From Roseateles sp. DAIF2 (GTDB lineage Bacteria > Pseudomonadota > Gammaproteobacteria > Burkholderiales > Burkholderiaceae_C), in NCBI RefSeq assembly GCF_015624425.1, contig NZ_CP049919.1, forward strand, positions 3,596,001 to 3,660,000: a stretch of 64,000 nucleotides of DNA. The letters are read 5' to 3'. Made by a program: the position numbers and the translations under genes. How positions within the stretch are numbered: position 1 is the stretch's first letter; each line of letters opens with the position of its first letter. Below the pieces are notes generated by a model. That model made no database searches, was not told the origin of the DNA, and worked only from the letters and a program-made list of their open reading frames with translations. This document shows positions 1-8,665 of the stretch, one piece after another.

Positions 1-558
1 GCGGTGGCCGGCCACCAGCTGGCCGCGAACCTGGTGGCGCTGATGTTCATGATGCCGCTGGCCCTGGCCAATGCCACCGGCACCCTGGTGGCGCAGCGGG
101 TCGGCGCGCACGACGCGCAGGACGCGCGCCGCATCGGCTGGCATGGGCTGGAAATCGCGCTGCTGATCGCCTGCCTGATGGGCGGCACGGTGTTCTTCGC
201 GCGCGAGCAGGTGCTGGGGCTGTACACCCAGGATGCCGCGATCATCGGCGCGGCCCTGCCGCTGCTGCTGTGGGTCTGGCTGTTCCACCTGGGCGATGCC
301 GGCCAGACCCTGGCCGCCTTCGTGCTGCGCGCCCACCGCATCGCCACCGCGCCGATGGTGATCTACGCGCTGGCGATCTGGGGCGTCGGCATCGGCGGCG
401 GCTACTGGCTGGCCTTCGGCGGCGTGCCCTGGGTGCCCGGCTGGCTGCAGGGCGCCAGCGGCTTCTGGGGCGCCGCCACCGCCGGGCTGCTGCTGGCGGC
501 GGCGGGCCTCTCGGCCTACCTGGCCGCCGTGCATCGCGCCGAGGCGCGCGAAGCCTAG
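1..558 (+). CDS. MATE-family multidrug/metabolite efflux protein, C-terminal part
   Basis: This is the C-terminal ~185 residues of a polytopic inner-membrane protein; the start lies before the window. The segment with HQLAANL, followed by a helix and a stretch rich in small residues ending in VAQRVGA, is typical of MATE antiporters, which export drugs or metabolites in exchange for Na+ or H+. At least four hydrophobic segments are visible. The reading frame is open from base 1. The stop codon overlaps, tail to tail, the stop of the convergent sensor kinase gene: the four bases CTAG at 555-558 give TAG on both strands. The substrate cannot be inferred. Confidence 0.85.
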   Translation, partial: AVAGHQLAANLVALMFMMPLALANATGTLVAQRVGAHDAQDARRIGWHGLEIALLIACLMGGTVFFAREQVLGLYTQDAAIIGAALPLLLWVWLFHLGDAGQTLAAFVLRAHRIATAPMVIYALAIWGVGIGGGYWLAFGGVPWVPGWLQGASGFWGAATAGLLLAAAGLSAYLAAVHRAEAREA

Positions 559-1967
559 GCCGGCAGGCTCAGCACAAAGCAGCTGCCGCCGCCCTCGCGC
601 GCCTCGCAGCGCACGCTGCCCTGGTGGCGCTCGGCGATCTGCTTGACCAGGGACAGGCCCAGGCCGACGCCACCGGCCTGTTCGGCATGGCCGGGCAGGC
701 GGAAGAAGGGCTCGAAGATGCGCTCGCGCATCTCGGCCGGCACGCCCGGGCCACGGTCATTGATGCGCAGCTCCAGCCGGTCGGCGCGCCGTCGCAACTC
801 CAGCTGGACCTGGGCGCCGCCGCCATAGCGGCGCGCGTTCTCCAGCAGATTGCGCAGCGCGCGGCGCAGCAGGCGCTCCTCGCCGCGCACATGGAAGTCG
901 GTGATGCCGGCCTCCGGCTCCACCTCGGCGCCGGTGCGCACCGCCTCCTCGGCGGCCAGGCCCAGCAGGTCCACCCGGTCGGTGGACAGGGCCTGGGCCC
1001 TGGCCTCGAGCCGGCTGGCCAGCAGCACCTCCTCGACCAGGGCATCGAGCTCGGCGATATTGGTGTCGATCTCCTGCTGCAGCCTGGCGCGCTGCGCCGG
1101 GCCGGCGCTGTCCAGCATCGCGAAGGCCATCTTCAGGCGCGCCAGCGGCGAGCGCAGCTCATGGCTGGCATTGGCCAGCAGGCTCTGGTGCGAGCGCAGC
1201 AGCGCCTCGATCTGGTCGGCCGCGCGGTTGAAGCTGCCGGCTACCTTGGCCACCTCGTCGCGGCCGTCGTCGCGCACCCGCAGGCCCAGATTGCCGGCGC
1301 CGAACTGCTCGACGCCGCGCTGCAGGTTCTCCAGCCGCCGCGTCAGGCGCCGCACCACCGGATAGGCCCCGGCGGCCACGCCCAGGAACAGCAGCACCAG
1401 GAACATCACCAGGGCGCCGCCGCTGGGCGGCCGCCAGGCGCCGAAGGGGCCCCAGACCGGCCAGAAGGAGCCCTCGTTGCGCCGTACATGCAGGCGCGGC
1501 TCGCCGCCGGGCGGCAGCGGCGGCGGCCCGAATTCCGGCCCCGGGCCGGCCCCGGTGCGGCCATCGGCGCTCAGCGCGCGCTGCATGCGCAGGCCGCGCA
1601 GCAGGGTCAGGCTGCGACCATCCTCCAGCGCAACGTCGAGCCGGCGCACGCCCGGCTCGCCCTCGCGGCGCTGGAACTGCTCGGTGGCCGCGATGCGCTC
1701 GCCCTGCGCGTCGTTCAGCGCGATCGCCATGCGCAGGCGCTGGCCCCAGTCGCGCAGCGACTCGGCCTGCGCCTCGCGCGGCGCATCGGCCGGCGGCAGC
1801 GCGCCATGGATCAGCACCGCGGTGGCGGTCAGGCGCTCGACCGCGGCGACCTCGAAGCCGCCGCGCTCCTCCTCCATCTGGCGCTGGAACAGCCAGGCCG
1901 AGCCGAAGGCAAAGGCCAGCAGCAGGGCGACCAGGGTCAGGTAGATGCGGAGATAGAGGGATTTCAA
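555..1967 (-). CDS. Two-component sensor histidine kinase (Cpx/Rst-like)
   Basis: A 470-residue membrane histidine kinase. A transmembrane helix lies near residues 7-27 and a second near 185-205, flanking a ~155-residue periplasmic domain that ends in a Pro/Gly-rich stretch. A HAMP linker (about 205-255) follows. The dimerisation box carries the phospho-acceptor His269 in NASHELRSPL. The ATPase domain shows the N box (NLLENARRYG), G1 (DRGPGVP), F box (EPFFRLPG) and G2 (GVGLGLSLVK). Translation begins at TTG; this start overlaps the stop of the upstream response regulator as TTGA, so the two are translationally coupled. With the regulator and the upstream Spy/CpxP-like gene it forms a probable envelope-stress system. 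The signal sensed is unknown. Confidence 0.93.
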   Translation of the reverse strand: MKSLYLRIYLTLVALLLAFAFGSAWLFQRQMEEERGGFEVAAVERLTATAVLIHGALPPADAPREAQAESLRDWGQRLRMAIALNDAQGERIAATEQFQRREGEPGVRRLDVALEDGRSLTLLRGLRMQRALSADGRTGAGPGPEFGPPPLPPGGEPRLHVRRNEGSFWPVWGPFGAWRPPSGGALVMFLVLLFLGVAAGAYPVVRRLTRRLENLQRGVEQFGAGNLGLRVRDDGRDEVAKVAGSFNRAADQIEALLRSHQSLLANASHELRSPLARLKMAFAMLDSAGPAQRARLQQEIDTNIAELDALVEEVLLASRLEARAQALSTDRVDLLGLAAEEAVRTGAEVEPEAGITDFHVRGEERLLRRALRNLLENARRYGGGAQVQLELRRRADRLELRINDRGPGVPAEMRERIFEPFFRLPGHAEQAGGVGLGLSLVKQIAERHQGSVRCEAREGGGSCFVLSLPA

Positions 1968-2680
1968 GAAGCGCCGCCCTCGGCGTCCTGCTTGCGTGCG
2001 AACACATAGCCGACGCCGCGCACCGTCAGCACCCGGCGCGGATTCTTCGGGTCTTCCTCGATCACCGCGCGGATGCGCGAGACATGCACGTCGATCGAAC
2101 GATCAAACGCGTCCAGCGGATGGCCCTTCAGCGCGTCCATGATCTGGTCGCGCGACAGCACGCGGCCCGGGCTCTGCGCCAGCACGACCAGCAGGTCGAA
2201 CTGATGACTGGTCAGGTCGCAGGTCTTGCCGTCCAGGCGCGCGACACGCGCCGCCAGATCGATCTCCAGGCGGCCGAAGCGCAGCACATCGTCGGCCTCG
2301 CCATCCGGCTCGGCACGGCGCAGCAGGGCCTTGATGCGCGCCTGCAGCTCGCGCGGCTCGAAGGGTTTGGCCAGGTAGTCGTCGGCGCCGAGCTCGAGGC
2401 CGAGGATGCGGTCCATCGGCTCGCCGCGCGCCGACAGCATCAGCACCGGCAGGCGGCGGGTGCGCGCATCGCTGCGCAGGCCGCGGCAGAAGTCCAGGCC
2501 GTCGCCATCGGGCAGCATCAGATCCAGCACCAGCAGCTCGGGCAGCGCGCCCTCCAGGGCCTGGCGGCCCTGGGCCAGATTGCCGGCCACCGCCACCTCG
2601 AAACCGGCCGCGGTCAGGTAGTCGGCCAGCATCGAGGTCAGGCGGGCGTCGTCGTCAACAAGAAGCAGTCGGGTGCTCAT
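1964..2680 (-). CDS. OmpR/CpxR-family response regulator
   Basis: A 238-residue DNA-binding response regulator and the cognate partner of the kinase whose gene overlaps its stop. The receiver domain has the acidic pocket DDD at 9-11, phospho-acceptor Asp53 in LVLDLMLPDGDG and the conserved Lys in LAKPFEPREL. The C-terminal winged helix (about 130-232) ends in the typical TVRGVGYVF. I chose the ATG at 2680 (MSTRLLLVDDD) because the receiver fold begins there; an in-frame extension to 2758 adds residues unlike the family. The Spy/CpxP-like gene lies 100 bases upstream on the same strand. Members of this family usually activate envelope-maintenance genes, often including their own operon. Confidence 0.93.
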   Translation of the reverse strand: MSTRLLLVDDDARLTSMLADYLTAAGFEVAVAGNLAQGRQALEGALPELLVLDLMLPDGDGLDFCRGLRSDARTRRLPVLMLSARGEPMDRILGLELGADDYLAKPFEPRELQARIKALLRRAEPDGEADDVLRFGRLEIDLAARVARLDGKTCDLTSHQFDLLVVLAQSPGRVLSRDQIMDALKGHPLDAFDRSIDVHVSRIRAVIEEDPKNPRRVLTVRGVGYVFARKQDAEGGAS

Positions 2681-2780
2681 CGATCGCAGGGCTTGGGGAT
2701 GGTGGCCGGCGGCGCGACGCGCCGCCGCCAGGGCTCCGGACATGGGGATGTCAAGCATAAGCCAGTCTCGCTCCGTGATT

Positions 2781-3269
2781 TCAATGCTGCTGATGGCCGC
2801 GCGGCTGGCGGTGCTCCTTCATGCGCTCGGCCATGCGCGCCTCGCGCTTGGCCATGCGCTCGGCCAGCTTGGCGCGCTGTTCGGGCGTCAGCACATTGGC
2901 CGCGGCGACCAGGGCCTGGCTCATGCGCTTGCTGACCTGCTCGTGCAGCGCCTGGCTCTGCTGGCGCACCGACTCGACCGCGGCCGCGTCGACGCTGGGC
3001 GCGGCCAGCAGCGAACGGCCCTGCTTGTGCAGCTCGTGCAGCGACTGGCGCTGCGGCTTCAGCTCCTCGGCCGCGCTCTTCATGATCTGGCGGATCTGGC
3101 TGCGCTGCGCATCGCTCGCGTCGACCAGGTCCAGCATCTGTTCGGCATGGTGGCCCGGGCCACCGGCCCGGTGCATGCCACCGGGCAGCGCCTGCGCGGC
3201 ACCGAAACCCAGGGCGGCGGCCAGCGCGGCGGCCTTCGCGACTTGATGCATCAACTTCATCGTGGACAT
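2781..3269 (-). CDS. Spy/CpxP-like periplasmic protein with LTXXQ motif
   Basis: A 162-residue exported protein. The start at 3269 is preceded by an AAGGAG ribosome site at good spacing. An N-terminal signal peptide ends near GAAQALP. The mature part is helical, rich in His, Met, Gln and Arg, and carries an LTPEQ motif near residue 130, the hallmark of the Spy/CpxP family; the first copy of the motif is degenerate. Family members act as periplasmic chaperones or as inhibitors of their cognate CpxA-type kinase. Position just upstream of a response regulator and kinase on the same strand fits a feedback role (inference). The His-rich C-terminus (GHQQH) might bind metal. Confidence 0.85.
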   Translation of the reverse strand: MSTMKLMHQVAKAAALAAALGFGAAQALPGGMHRAGGPGHHAEQMLDLVDASDAQRSQIRQIMKSAAEELKPQRQSLHELHKQGRSLLAAPSVDAAAVESVRQQSQALHEQVSKRMSQALVAAANVLTPEQRAKLAERMAKREARMAERMKEHRQPRGHQQH

Positions 3270-3341
3270 CAGCGGCTCCTTCATCAGCCATTGGGGTGAT
3301 CGAATGCTCGCCCCGGCGCGTAACGCCCCCATGCCGCGAAT

Positions 3342-3356
3342 GTAAAGATGAACAAA
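3342..3356. promoter_or_regulatory. Candidate CpxR-type response-regulator box
   Basis: On the plus strand the bases read GTAAA-GATGA-ACAAA, resembling the tandem GTAAA(N5)GTAAA element bound by CpxR-like regulators with one half-site imperfect. It lies about 75-85 bases upstream of the Spy/CpxP-like start. This is a visual match only. Confidence 0.35.
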
Positions 3357-3377
3357 GGCTGAAGCGGCCGCCCATGG

Positions 3378-3402
3378 AAAAGGGGCCCCGCGGGGCCCCT
3401 TC
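3378..3402 (-). terminator. Rho-independent terminator of ettA
   Basis: A perfect palindrome at 3380-3401 (arms AAGGGGCCCC and GGGGCCCCTT around GC) is followed on the minus strand by TTTT. It lies about 45 bases beyond the ettA stop and separates ettA from the Spy/Cpx-like genes. Confidence 0.75.
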
Positions 3403-3445
3403 CTGTCGCTCGTCCTGGCGCGGCGCCGCTGGGCGCCGCCGGGAC

Positions 3446-5110
<1,665 letters not shown>

Positions 5111-5147
5111 GATGCTCGCGAAGTTTTGGGATGTCGGAAAAGCGAAC

Positions 5148-5196
5148 GCGGGCCCTGGCATTGCCACGCCAGGCCCGCACAACAGGGGCTATTGTC
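5148..5196 (-). promoter_or_regulatory. ettA promoter -10 and leader hairpin
   Basis: On the minus strand a -10-like GACAAT (5196-5191) is followed by an 11-bp stem with one bulge (arms at 5168-5178 and 5148-5159, GCGGGCC...TGGC type) and then a T-rich stretch (CGCTTTTCC). The hairpin lies in the ~75-base untranslated leader. It may be a weak attenuator or simply leader structure. Confidence 0.4.
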
Positions 5197-5226
5197 GCAG
5201 AGCTTGCGGCTCGGGGCCGTGACGGC

Positions 5227-5730
5227 TCAGAGCGAGGGGGCGATCAGCACCACCCGGCGGTTCTGCGCCCGGCCGGATTCGCTGGCGTTGTCGGCGATCG
5301 GCTTGGCGCTGCCGAAGCCCTGGGTCGGCAGCTTGTCGGCCTGCAGGCCGGCCGCGGCCAGGGCCTGCGCCACCGAGCCGGCCCGGCGCAGCGAGAGGCG
5401 GCGGTTGTAGTCGGCATCGCCGACATTGTCGCTATGCCCTTCGATCCGCAGGCCCGGCACCCCCACCCCCGCCAGGGTGCGGCCGACCTGCTCCAGCTGC
5501 TGCATCTGCTGCGGCTTGAGCCGCTCGGAGTCGAAATCAAACAGCAGGCTGGCCGCCAGGTTCAGCGACCATTCCTCGCCGTCCTCGGAGCTGAAGCCCA
5601 AGGAGCGCAAGGCCTGGACCTGGGCCTCGGTCCAGCGCGGCGGCGCGGCGGACGGCGCCGGCGGCAGTTGCTGGCAAGCCGCCAGCAGGAGCAACAACAG
5701 CGGAAGCAGGAATCGGGTGAGGTACTTCAT
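5227..5730 (-). CDS. yfiB: YfiB-like outer-membrane OmpA-domain lipoprotein
   Basis: A 167-residue lipoprotein. The signal peptide ends in a lipobox LLAAC with Cys19 as the probable lipidation site. A linker follows, then an OmpA-type peptidoglycan-binding domain (about 55-165) with GHSDNVGDADYNRRLSLRRA and QGFGSAKP. It is the last gene of a three-gene minus-strand unit with a YfiN-like cyclase and a YfiR-like repressor, in the order known for the Pseudomonas yfiBNR system. There YfiB sequesters YfiR at the outer membrane and so releases YfiN. The gap to yfiN is 29 bases. Assignment rests on domain plus context; an OmpA-like lipoprotein alone would be less specific. Confidence 0.82.
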   Translation of the reverse strand: MKYLTRFLLPLLLLLLAACQQLPPAPSAAPPRWTEAQVQALRSLGFSSEDGEEWSLNLAASLLFDFDSERLKPQQMQQLEQVGRTLAGVGVPGLRIEGHSDNVGDADYNRRLSLRRAGSVAQALAAAGLQADKLPTQGFGSAKPIADNASESGRAQNRRVVLIAPSL

Positions 5731-5759
5731 GACGGGAGAGGTACAGCCGGGAGAAGGTT

Positions 5760-7019
5760 TCAGGATTGGGGCGCGGCGCGGTCGCGCCGCTTGCGCCGGT
5801 ACATCGCGCCATCGGCCGCGCGCAGCAGGGCCTCGGCGCTGTCGCCATGCTCGGGGTAGACCGCGACGCCGACGCTGATGCCCGGCGTCACGCCGTCCAC
5901 CGACCCGCCCGGCCCCAGAGCCACCGGCGCGACCACCGCCTGCTCGATCTGCTGCACGACGCGCCAGGCATCCTCGGCATGGCGCAGCGGCTCGATCAGC
6001 ACGACGAACTCGTCGCCGCCCAGCCGTGCCACCAGGTCATGCTCGCGCACCGCGCCGCGCAGGCGCTGCGCCAGCGCCACCAGCACCCGGTCGCCGACCT
6101 CATGGCCGTATTCGTCGTTGATCTGCTTGAAGCGATCCGCGTCGATGAACAGCAGGCCCAGGCCGCCGCCCTCGGTGCGGGCGCGCTCGACCGCCTCGCG
6201 CAGGCATTGCTCGAAATGCGCCCGGTTCGCCACGCCGGTCAGCCCATCGCGGCGCGCGCGGTGCGACAGGTTCTCATGGTCGGTCTGCAGGGCCGCATGG
6301 CGGCGCAGCAGCTCGGCCTCGCGCGCCTGCACCTCGTCCAGCAGCGCATTGAAATCGGCCGCCAGCGCAGCGATCTCCTGCACCGCGCCGCCCTGGGCCC
6401 GGCGGTCAAAGGCGCGCTGCTGCCGGATCGCGCGCGACTGCGCCGCCAGCTCGCGCAGCGGCGTCTCCAGCAGCGCGGTCAGCCGCTGCGTGCCGCGCAG
6501 CACCGCCAAACCGCTCAGGGCCATGCCCAGCAGCACTGCGGCCAGCGCCCAGGCCAGCGCGCGCATCAGCAGCGCATCGTCGCCGTGCAGCTCCACATAA
6601 CCCAGCACGCGCCCCTGGTAGCGCACCTCGGCGCGGGCCTGCAGGGGCAGCAGCCGCTCGGTCCAGCCCGCCAGCAGCGCATGTCGCGGGCGGCCCTCGC
6701 GCCCGGCCAGCTCGGCGCCGCCGGCCAGCACGATGCGGGCACCGGCCAGGCGCTCGCGCGCCACCACCTCGGCCAGCAGCTCCTCGGCCGCCGCCGCATC
6801 GCGGAACACCACCGCCGCTTCGCCGGAGTAGGCGATCGAGCGCGCGATCAGCTCCAGGCTGTGCAGCTGCGACAGCCGCAGCGACAGCAGCATGCCCAGG
6901 GTCAGCACCGAGCCGACCACCAGCAGGGTCACCGTGGCGACGCGCAGCTGGCCGCGGCGCAGCAGCATCGCCAGGGTCGGCAGCCCGGTCGGCGGTACGC
7001 GTTCGCTGCGGGGGGTCAT
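5760..7019 (-). CDS. yfiN: YfiN-like membrane diguanylate cyclase
   Basis: A 419-residue inner-membrane enzyme making cyclic-di-GMP from two GTP. A transmembrane helix near 24-47 is followed by a ~100-residue periplasmic sensor region of CHASE8/YfiN type, a second helix near 150-175, a HAMP-like segment, a coiled region and a C-terminal GGDEF domain. The active-site motif GGDEF is intact at 334-338. The allosteric inhibitory site RxxD is present as R325-E-H-D328, five residues before it. The start ATG overlaps the stop of yfiR (TGATG), indicating coupling. By analogy with Pseudomonas, it is held inactive by periplasmic YfiR until YfiB removes YfiR. Expected output is more biofilm and less motility. 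Confidence 0.88.
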   Translation of the reverse strand: MTPRSERVPPTGLPTLAMLLRRGQLRVATVTLLVVGSVLTLGMLLSLRLSQLHSLELIARSIAYSGEAAVVFRDAAAAEELLAEVVARERLAGARIVLAGGAELAGREGRPRHALLAGWTERLLPLQARAEVRYQGRVLGYVELHGDDALLMRALAWALAAVLLGMALSGLAVLRGTQRLTALLETPLRELAAQSRAIRQQRAFDRRAQGGAVQEIAALAADFNALLDEVQAREAELLRRHAALQTDHENLSHRARRDGLTGVANRAHFEQCLREAVERARTEGGGLGLLFIDADRFKQINDEYGHEVGDRVLVALAQRLRGAVREHDLVARLGGDEFVVLIEPLRHAEDAWRVVQQIEQAVVAPVALGPGGSVDGVTPGISVGVAVYPEHGDSAEALLRAADGAMYRRKRRDRAAPQS

Positions 7020-7585
7020 CAGGACACCCCAGCCGCGCGCGGCCGCGCCAGGCGCAGCACCTGCGGATGCACGCGCAGCCCGCTGCGCGACACCGCATCC
7101 AGATTGACCTCGAAGCGCAGGCCACCCGCGCCGGGCGCCAGGCAGAACAGGCCGCCATCGCTGCAGAACTCGGCACCGCGGCCGATGCTCAGCACCGGCC
7201 GACCGGCCAGTCCGTGCAGGGCCTGGCGCTGCGCCTGGGTGTCCCAGCCCTCGAAATAGACCGCGTCGCAGCCGCCGGGCGGCGGCGTGTCGGCCTCGAT
7301 GCTACGGCCTTGCATCGGCCAGCGCAGCTTCAGGCCCTCGAGTTGCGCGAGGATCGCCCCGGCCTCGGCCGCGCCGCGGCTGACGCACAGGGTCAGGGTG
7401 CGGCTGCTGCCGGGCCAGGCGGTGTAGCCGAGGATGGCGCCGACCAGGGCCGGCGTGCCCAGGCCGCTGTCGGCCTGCACCAGCGCGCGCGCCGCCTCGT
7501 CACCGGCCAGGGCCGGTGAGCACAGACAGCAGGCCAGCAACAGGATGCGGCGGCAGGAGGAAATCGAGAAACGGCCGGAACTCAT
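7019..7585 (-). CDS. yfiR: YfiR-like periplasmic repressor (DUF4154)
   Basis: A 188-residue exported protein with a signal peptide ending near SPALAGD. The mature domain shows the YfiR/DUF4154 pattern: an N-terminal helix followed by a W-P segment ([11 protein letters not shown]), LCVSRGA, a CDAVYFEG strand, GRPVLSIG and the C-terminal [20 protein letters not shown]. Several cysteines are present, as in YfiR, whose disulfides govern stability and redox response. It is the first gene of the yfiR-yfiN-yfiB unit. The leader carries a striking palindrome at 7598-7613. In the known system YfiR binds YfiN's periplasmic domain and blocks cyclase activity. Confidence 0.83.
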   Translation of the reverse strand: MSSGRFSISSCRRILLLACCLCSPALAGDEAARALVQADSGLGTPALVGAILGYTAWPGSSRTLTLCVSRGAAEAGAILAQLEGLKLRWPMQGRSIEADTPPPGGCDAVYFEGWDTQAQRQALHGLAGRPVLSIGRGAEFCSDGGLFCLAPGAGGLRFEVNLDAVSRSGLRVHPQVLRLARPRAAGVS

Positions 7586-7597
7586 ACGTACGTACAG

Positions 7598-7624
7598 GGC
7601 GCCTTAAGGCGCCGGGCCAGTGTA
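7598..7624 (-). promoter_or_regulatory. yfiR promoter region with 16-bp palindrome
   Basis: A perfect palindrome, GGCGCCTTAAGGCGCC, lies at 7598-7613, 13 bases before the yfiR start, inside weaker outer repeats GTACA/TGTAC. A -10-like TACACT sits at 7624-7619 on the minus strand, so transcription would begin at or inside the palindrome. It could be a repressor operator or an mRNA hairpin occluding the ribosome site. Confidence 0.45.
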
Positions 7625-7672
7625 CGAGCGCCGCGCCCGGGAGCCGGCGGACCCGCCCCCGCGGTCAGGGGC

Positions 7673-8383
7673 TCAAGCCTCGGGCGGATCGAACAGATAG
7701 CCCAGGCCGCGCACCGTGCGGATCAGGCGCGGCTCGCGCGCATCGTCGGCCAGCTTCTGGCGCAGGCGCGAGATCAGCAGGTCGATATTGCGCTCCAGCG
7801 CCGGCGCGCCCGGGCCGCGCACCAGGCCCAGCAGCTCCTGGCGGCACAGCACGCTGTGCGGCCGCTCCAGGAAGGCGCGCAGCAGCCGGTACTCGGCCGG
7901 CGCCAGCGCGGTCGAAAAGCCATTCGGCCCGCACAGCCTTCGCGTCTGCGTGTCCAGCCGCCAGCGGCCGAAGTACAGCGGCCGCTCCTCCAGGCTGCGC
8001 CGCAGCAGGCCCTGCAGGCGCAGGCGCAGCTCGTGCAGGTCCTGCGCCTGGCGCGGCTTGGGCAGCACCGCATCGGCGCCCAACTCCAGCGCCAGCACCC
8101 GGTCCAGCACCGCGTTCTCGCCCAAGAGCGCGAGGATCGGCACCCGGGAGCGCGTGCGCAGCGCGCCCAGGCGCTGCCAGCCGCGGCCCTGCGCGTCCTG
8201 CGGATCGAGCAGCAGCAGCTCGTAGCGACCACCATGCGCCTCCTCCAGCGCCGCGGTGTCGCCGGCCACGGTCAGCTGATAGCCCCAGACCGTCAGCGCC
8301 TCGCACAGCATCGAACGGGTCGTCGCATCGGGATCACACAACAGGAGGCGGGCTTGCAGCACATCGGGGTCGGGCTGGAACAT
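7673..8383 (-). CDS. Orphan OmpR-family response regulator with atypical receiver
   Basis: A 236-residue receiver plus winged-helix protein. The receiver has Asp60 in [10 protein letters not shown] at the phosphorylation position and a conserved Lys in [10 protein letters not shown]. The usual acidic pair reads LCDPD, so one acid is displaced, and the normal DxxLP context is absent. The winged helix (about 130-232) ends [14 protein letters not shown]. No kinase gene lies nearby; neighbours are yfiR (same strand, 87 bases downstream) and divergent rhlE. It may be controlled by a distant kinase or act without phosphorylation. A role in regulating the neighbouring yfi module is conceivable but only positional. 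Confidence 0.85.
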   Translation of the reverse strand: MFQPDPDVLQARLLLCDPDATTRSMLCEALTVWGYQLTVAGDTAALEEAHGGRYELLLLDPQDAQGRGWQRLGALRTRSRVPILALLGENAVLDRVLALELGADAVLPKPRQAQDLHELRLRLQGLLRRSLEERPLYFGRWRLDTQTRRLCGPNGFSTALAPAEYRLLRAFLERPHSVLCRQELLGLVRGPGAPALERNIDLLISRLRQKLADDAREPRLIRTVRGLGYLFDPPEA

Positions 8384-8516
8384 GGGGAGACTTCTGATTG
8401 GAATGGCGGCAAGCCTAGGGCCCGGGCATGTGTTCGTTTTTTGGAAGATGGCGGCAACTCACCCGCTATTTACCTGCGCTTGACACATGGCGCAGACCGC
8501 CCCGCCGTCGCCCGGC

Positions 8517-8522
8517 TACAAT
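8517..8522 (+). promoter_or_regulatory. -10 element of rhlE promoter
   Basis: TACAAT, five of six matches to the -10 consensus. A TTGACA at 8480-8485 is too far upstream (31-base spacer) to be its -35 partner. Transcription would start near 8529, directly before the leader hairpin. Confidence 0.5.
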
Positions 8523-8531
8523 GCCGGCTGA

Positions 8532-8569
8532 CGCTGCGCACAACAGTCTTTGCGCAGCGTTTGTTTTTT
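8532..8569 (+). terminator. Intrinsic terminator/attenuator in the rhlE leader
   Basis: A perfect 9-bp stem (CGCTGCGCA at 8532-8540, TGCGCAGCG at 8551-8559) with a 10-base loop is followed by TTTGTTTTTT. It lies about 100 bases before the rhlE start and just after the promoter. The loop segment CAGTCTT (8544-8550) is complementary to AAGACTG at 8600-8606, and CCACGC (8575-8580) pairs with GCGTGG (8607-8612), so alternative folds exist. Readthrough would be needed for rhlE expression from this promoter. Confidence 0.65.
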
Positions 8570-8665
8570 GAGCCCCACGCACGCTCCTTGTGCGGCCCGA
8601 AGACTGGCGTGGCACATGATGCCGCGCGGCCGCACTCACAGGGCACCGTGCTCACATTGCAGTCA

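Noticed and set aside
8480..8522. TTGACA at 8480-8485 paired with TACAAT at 8517-8522 as one promoter
   Set aside because: The 31-base spacer is far from the 16-18 needed, so TTGACA is probably chance or belongs to another start.
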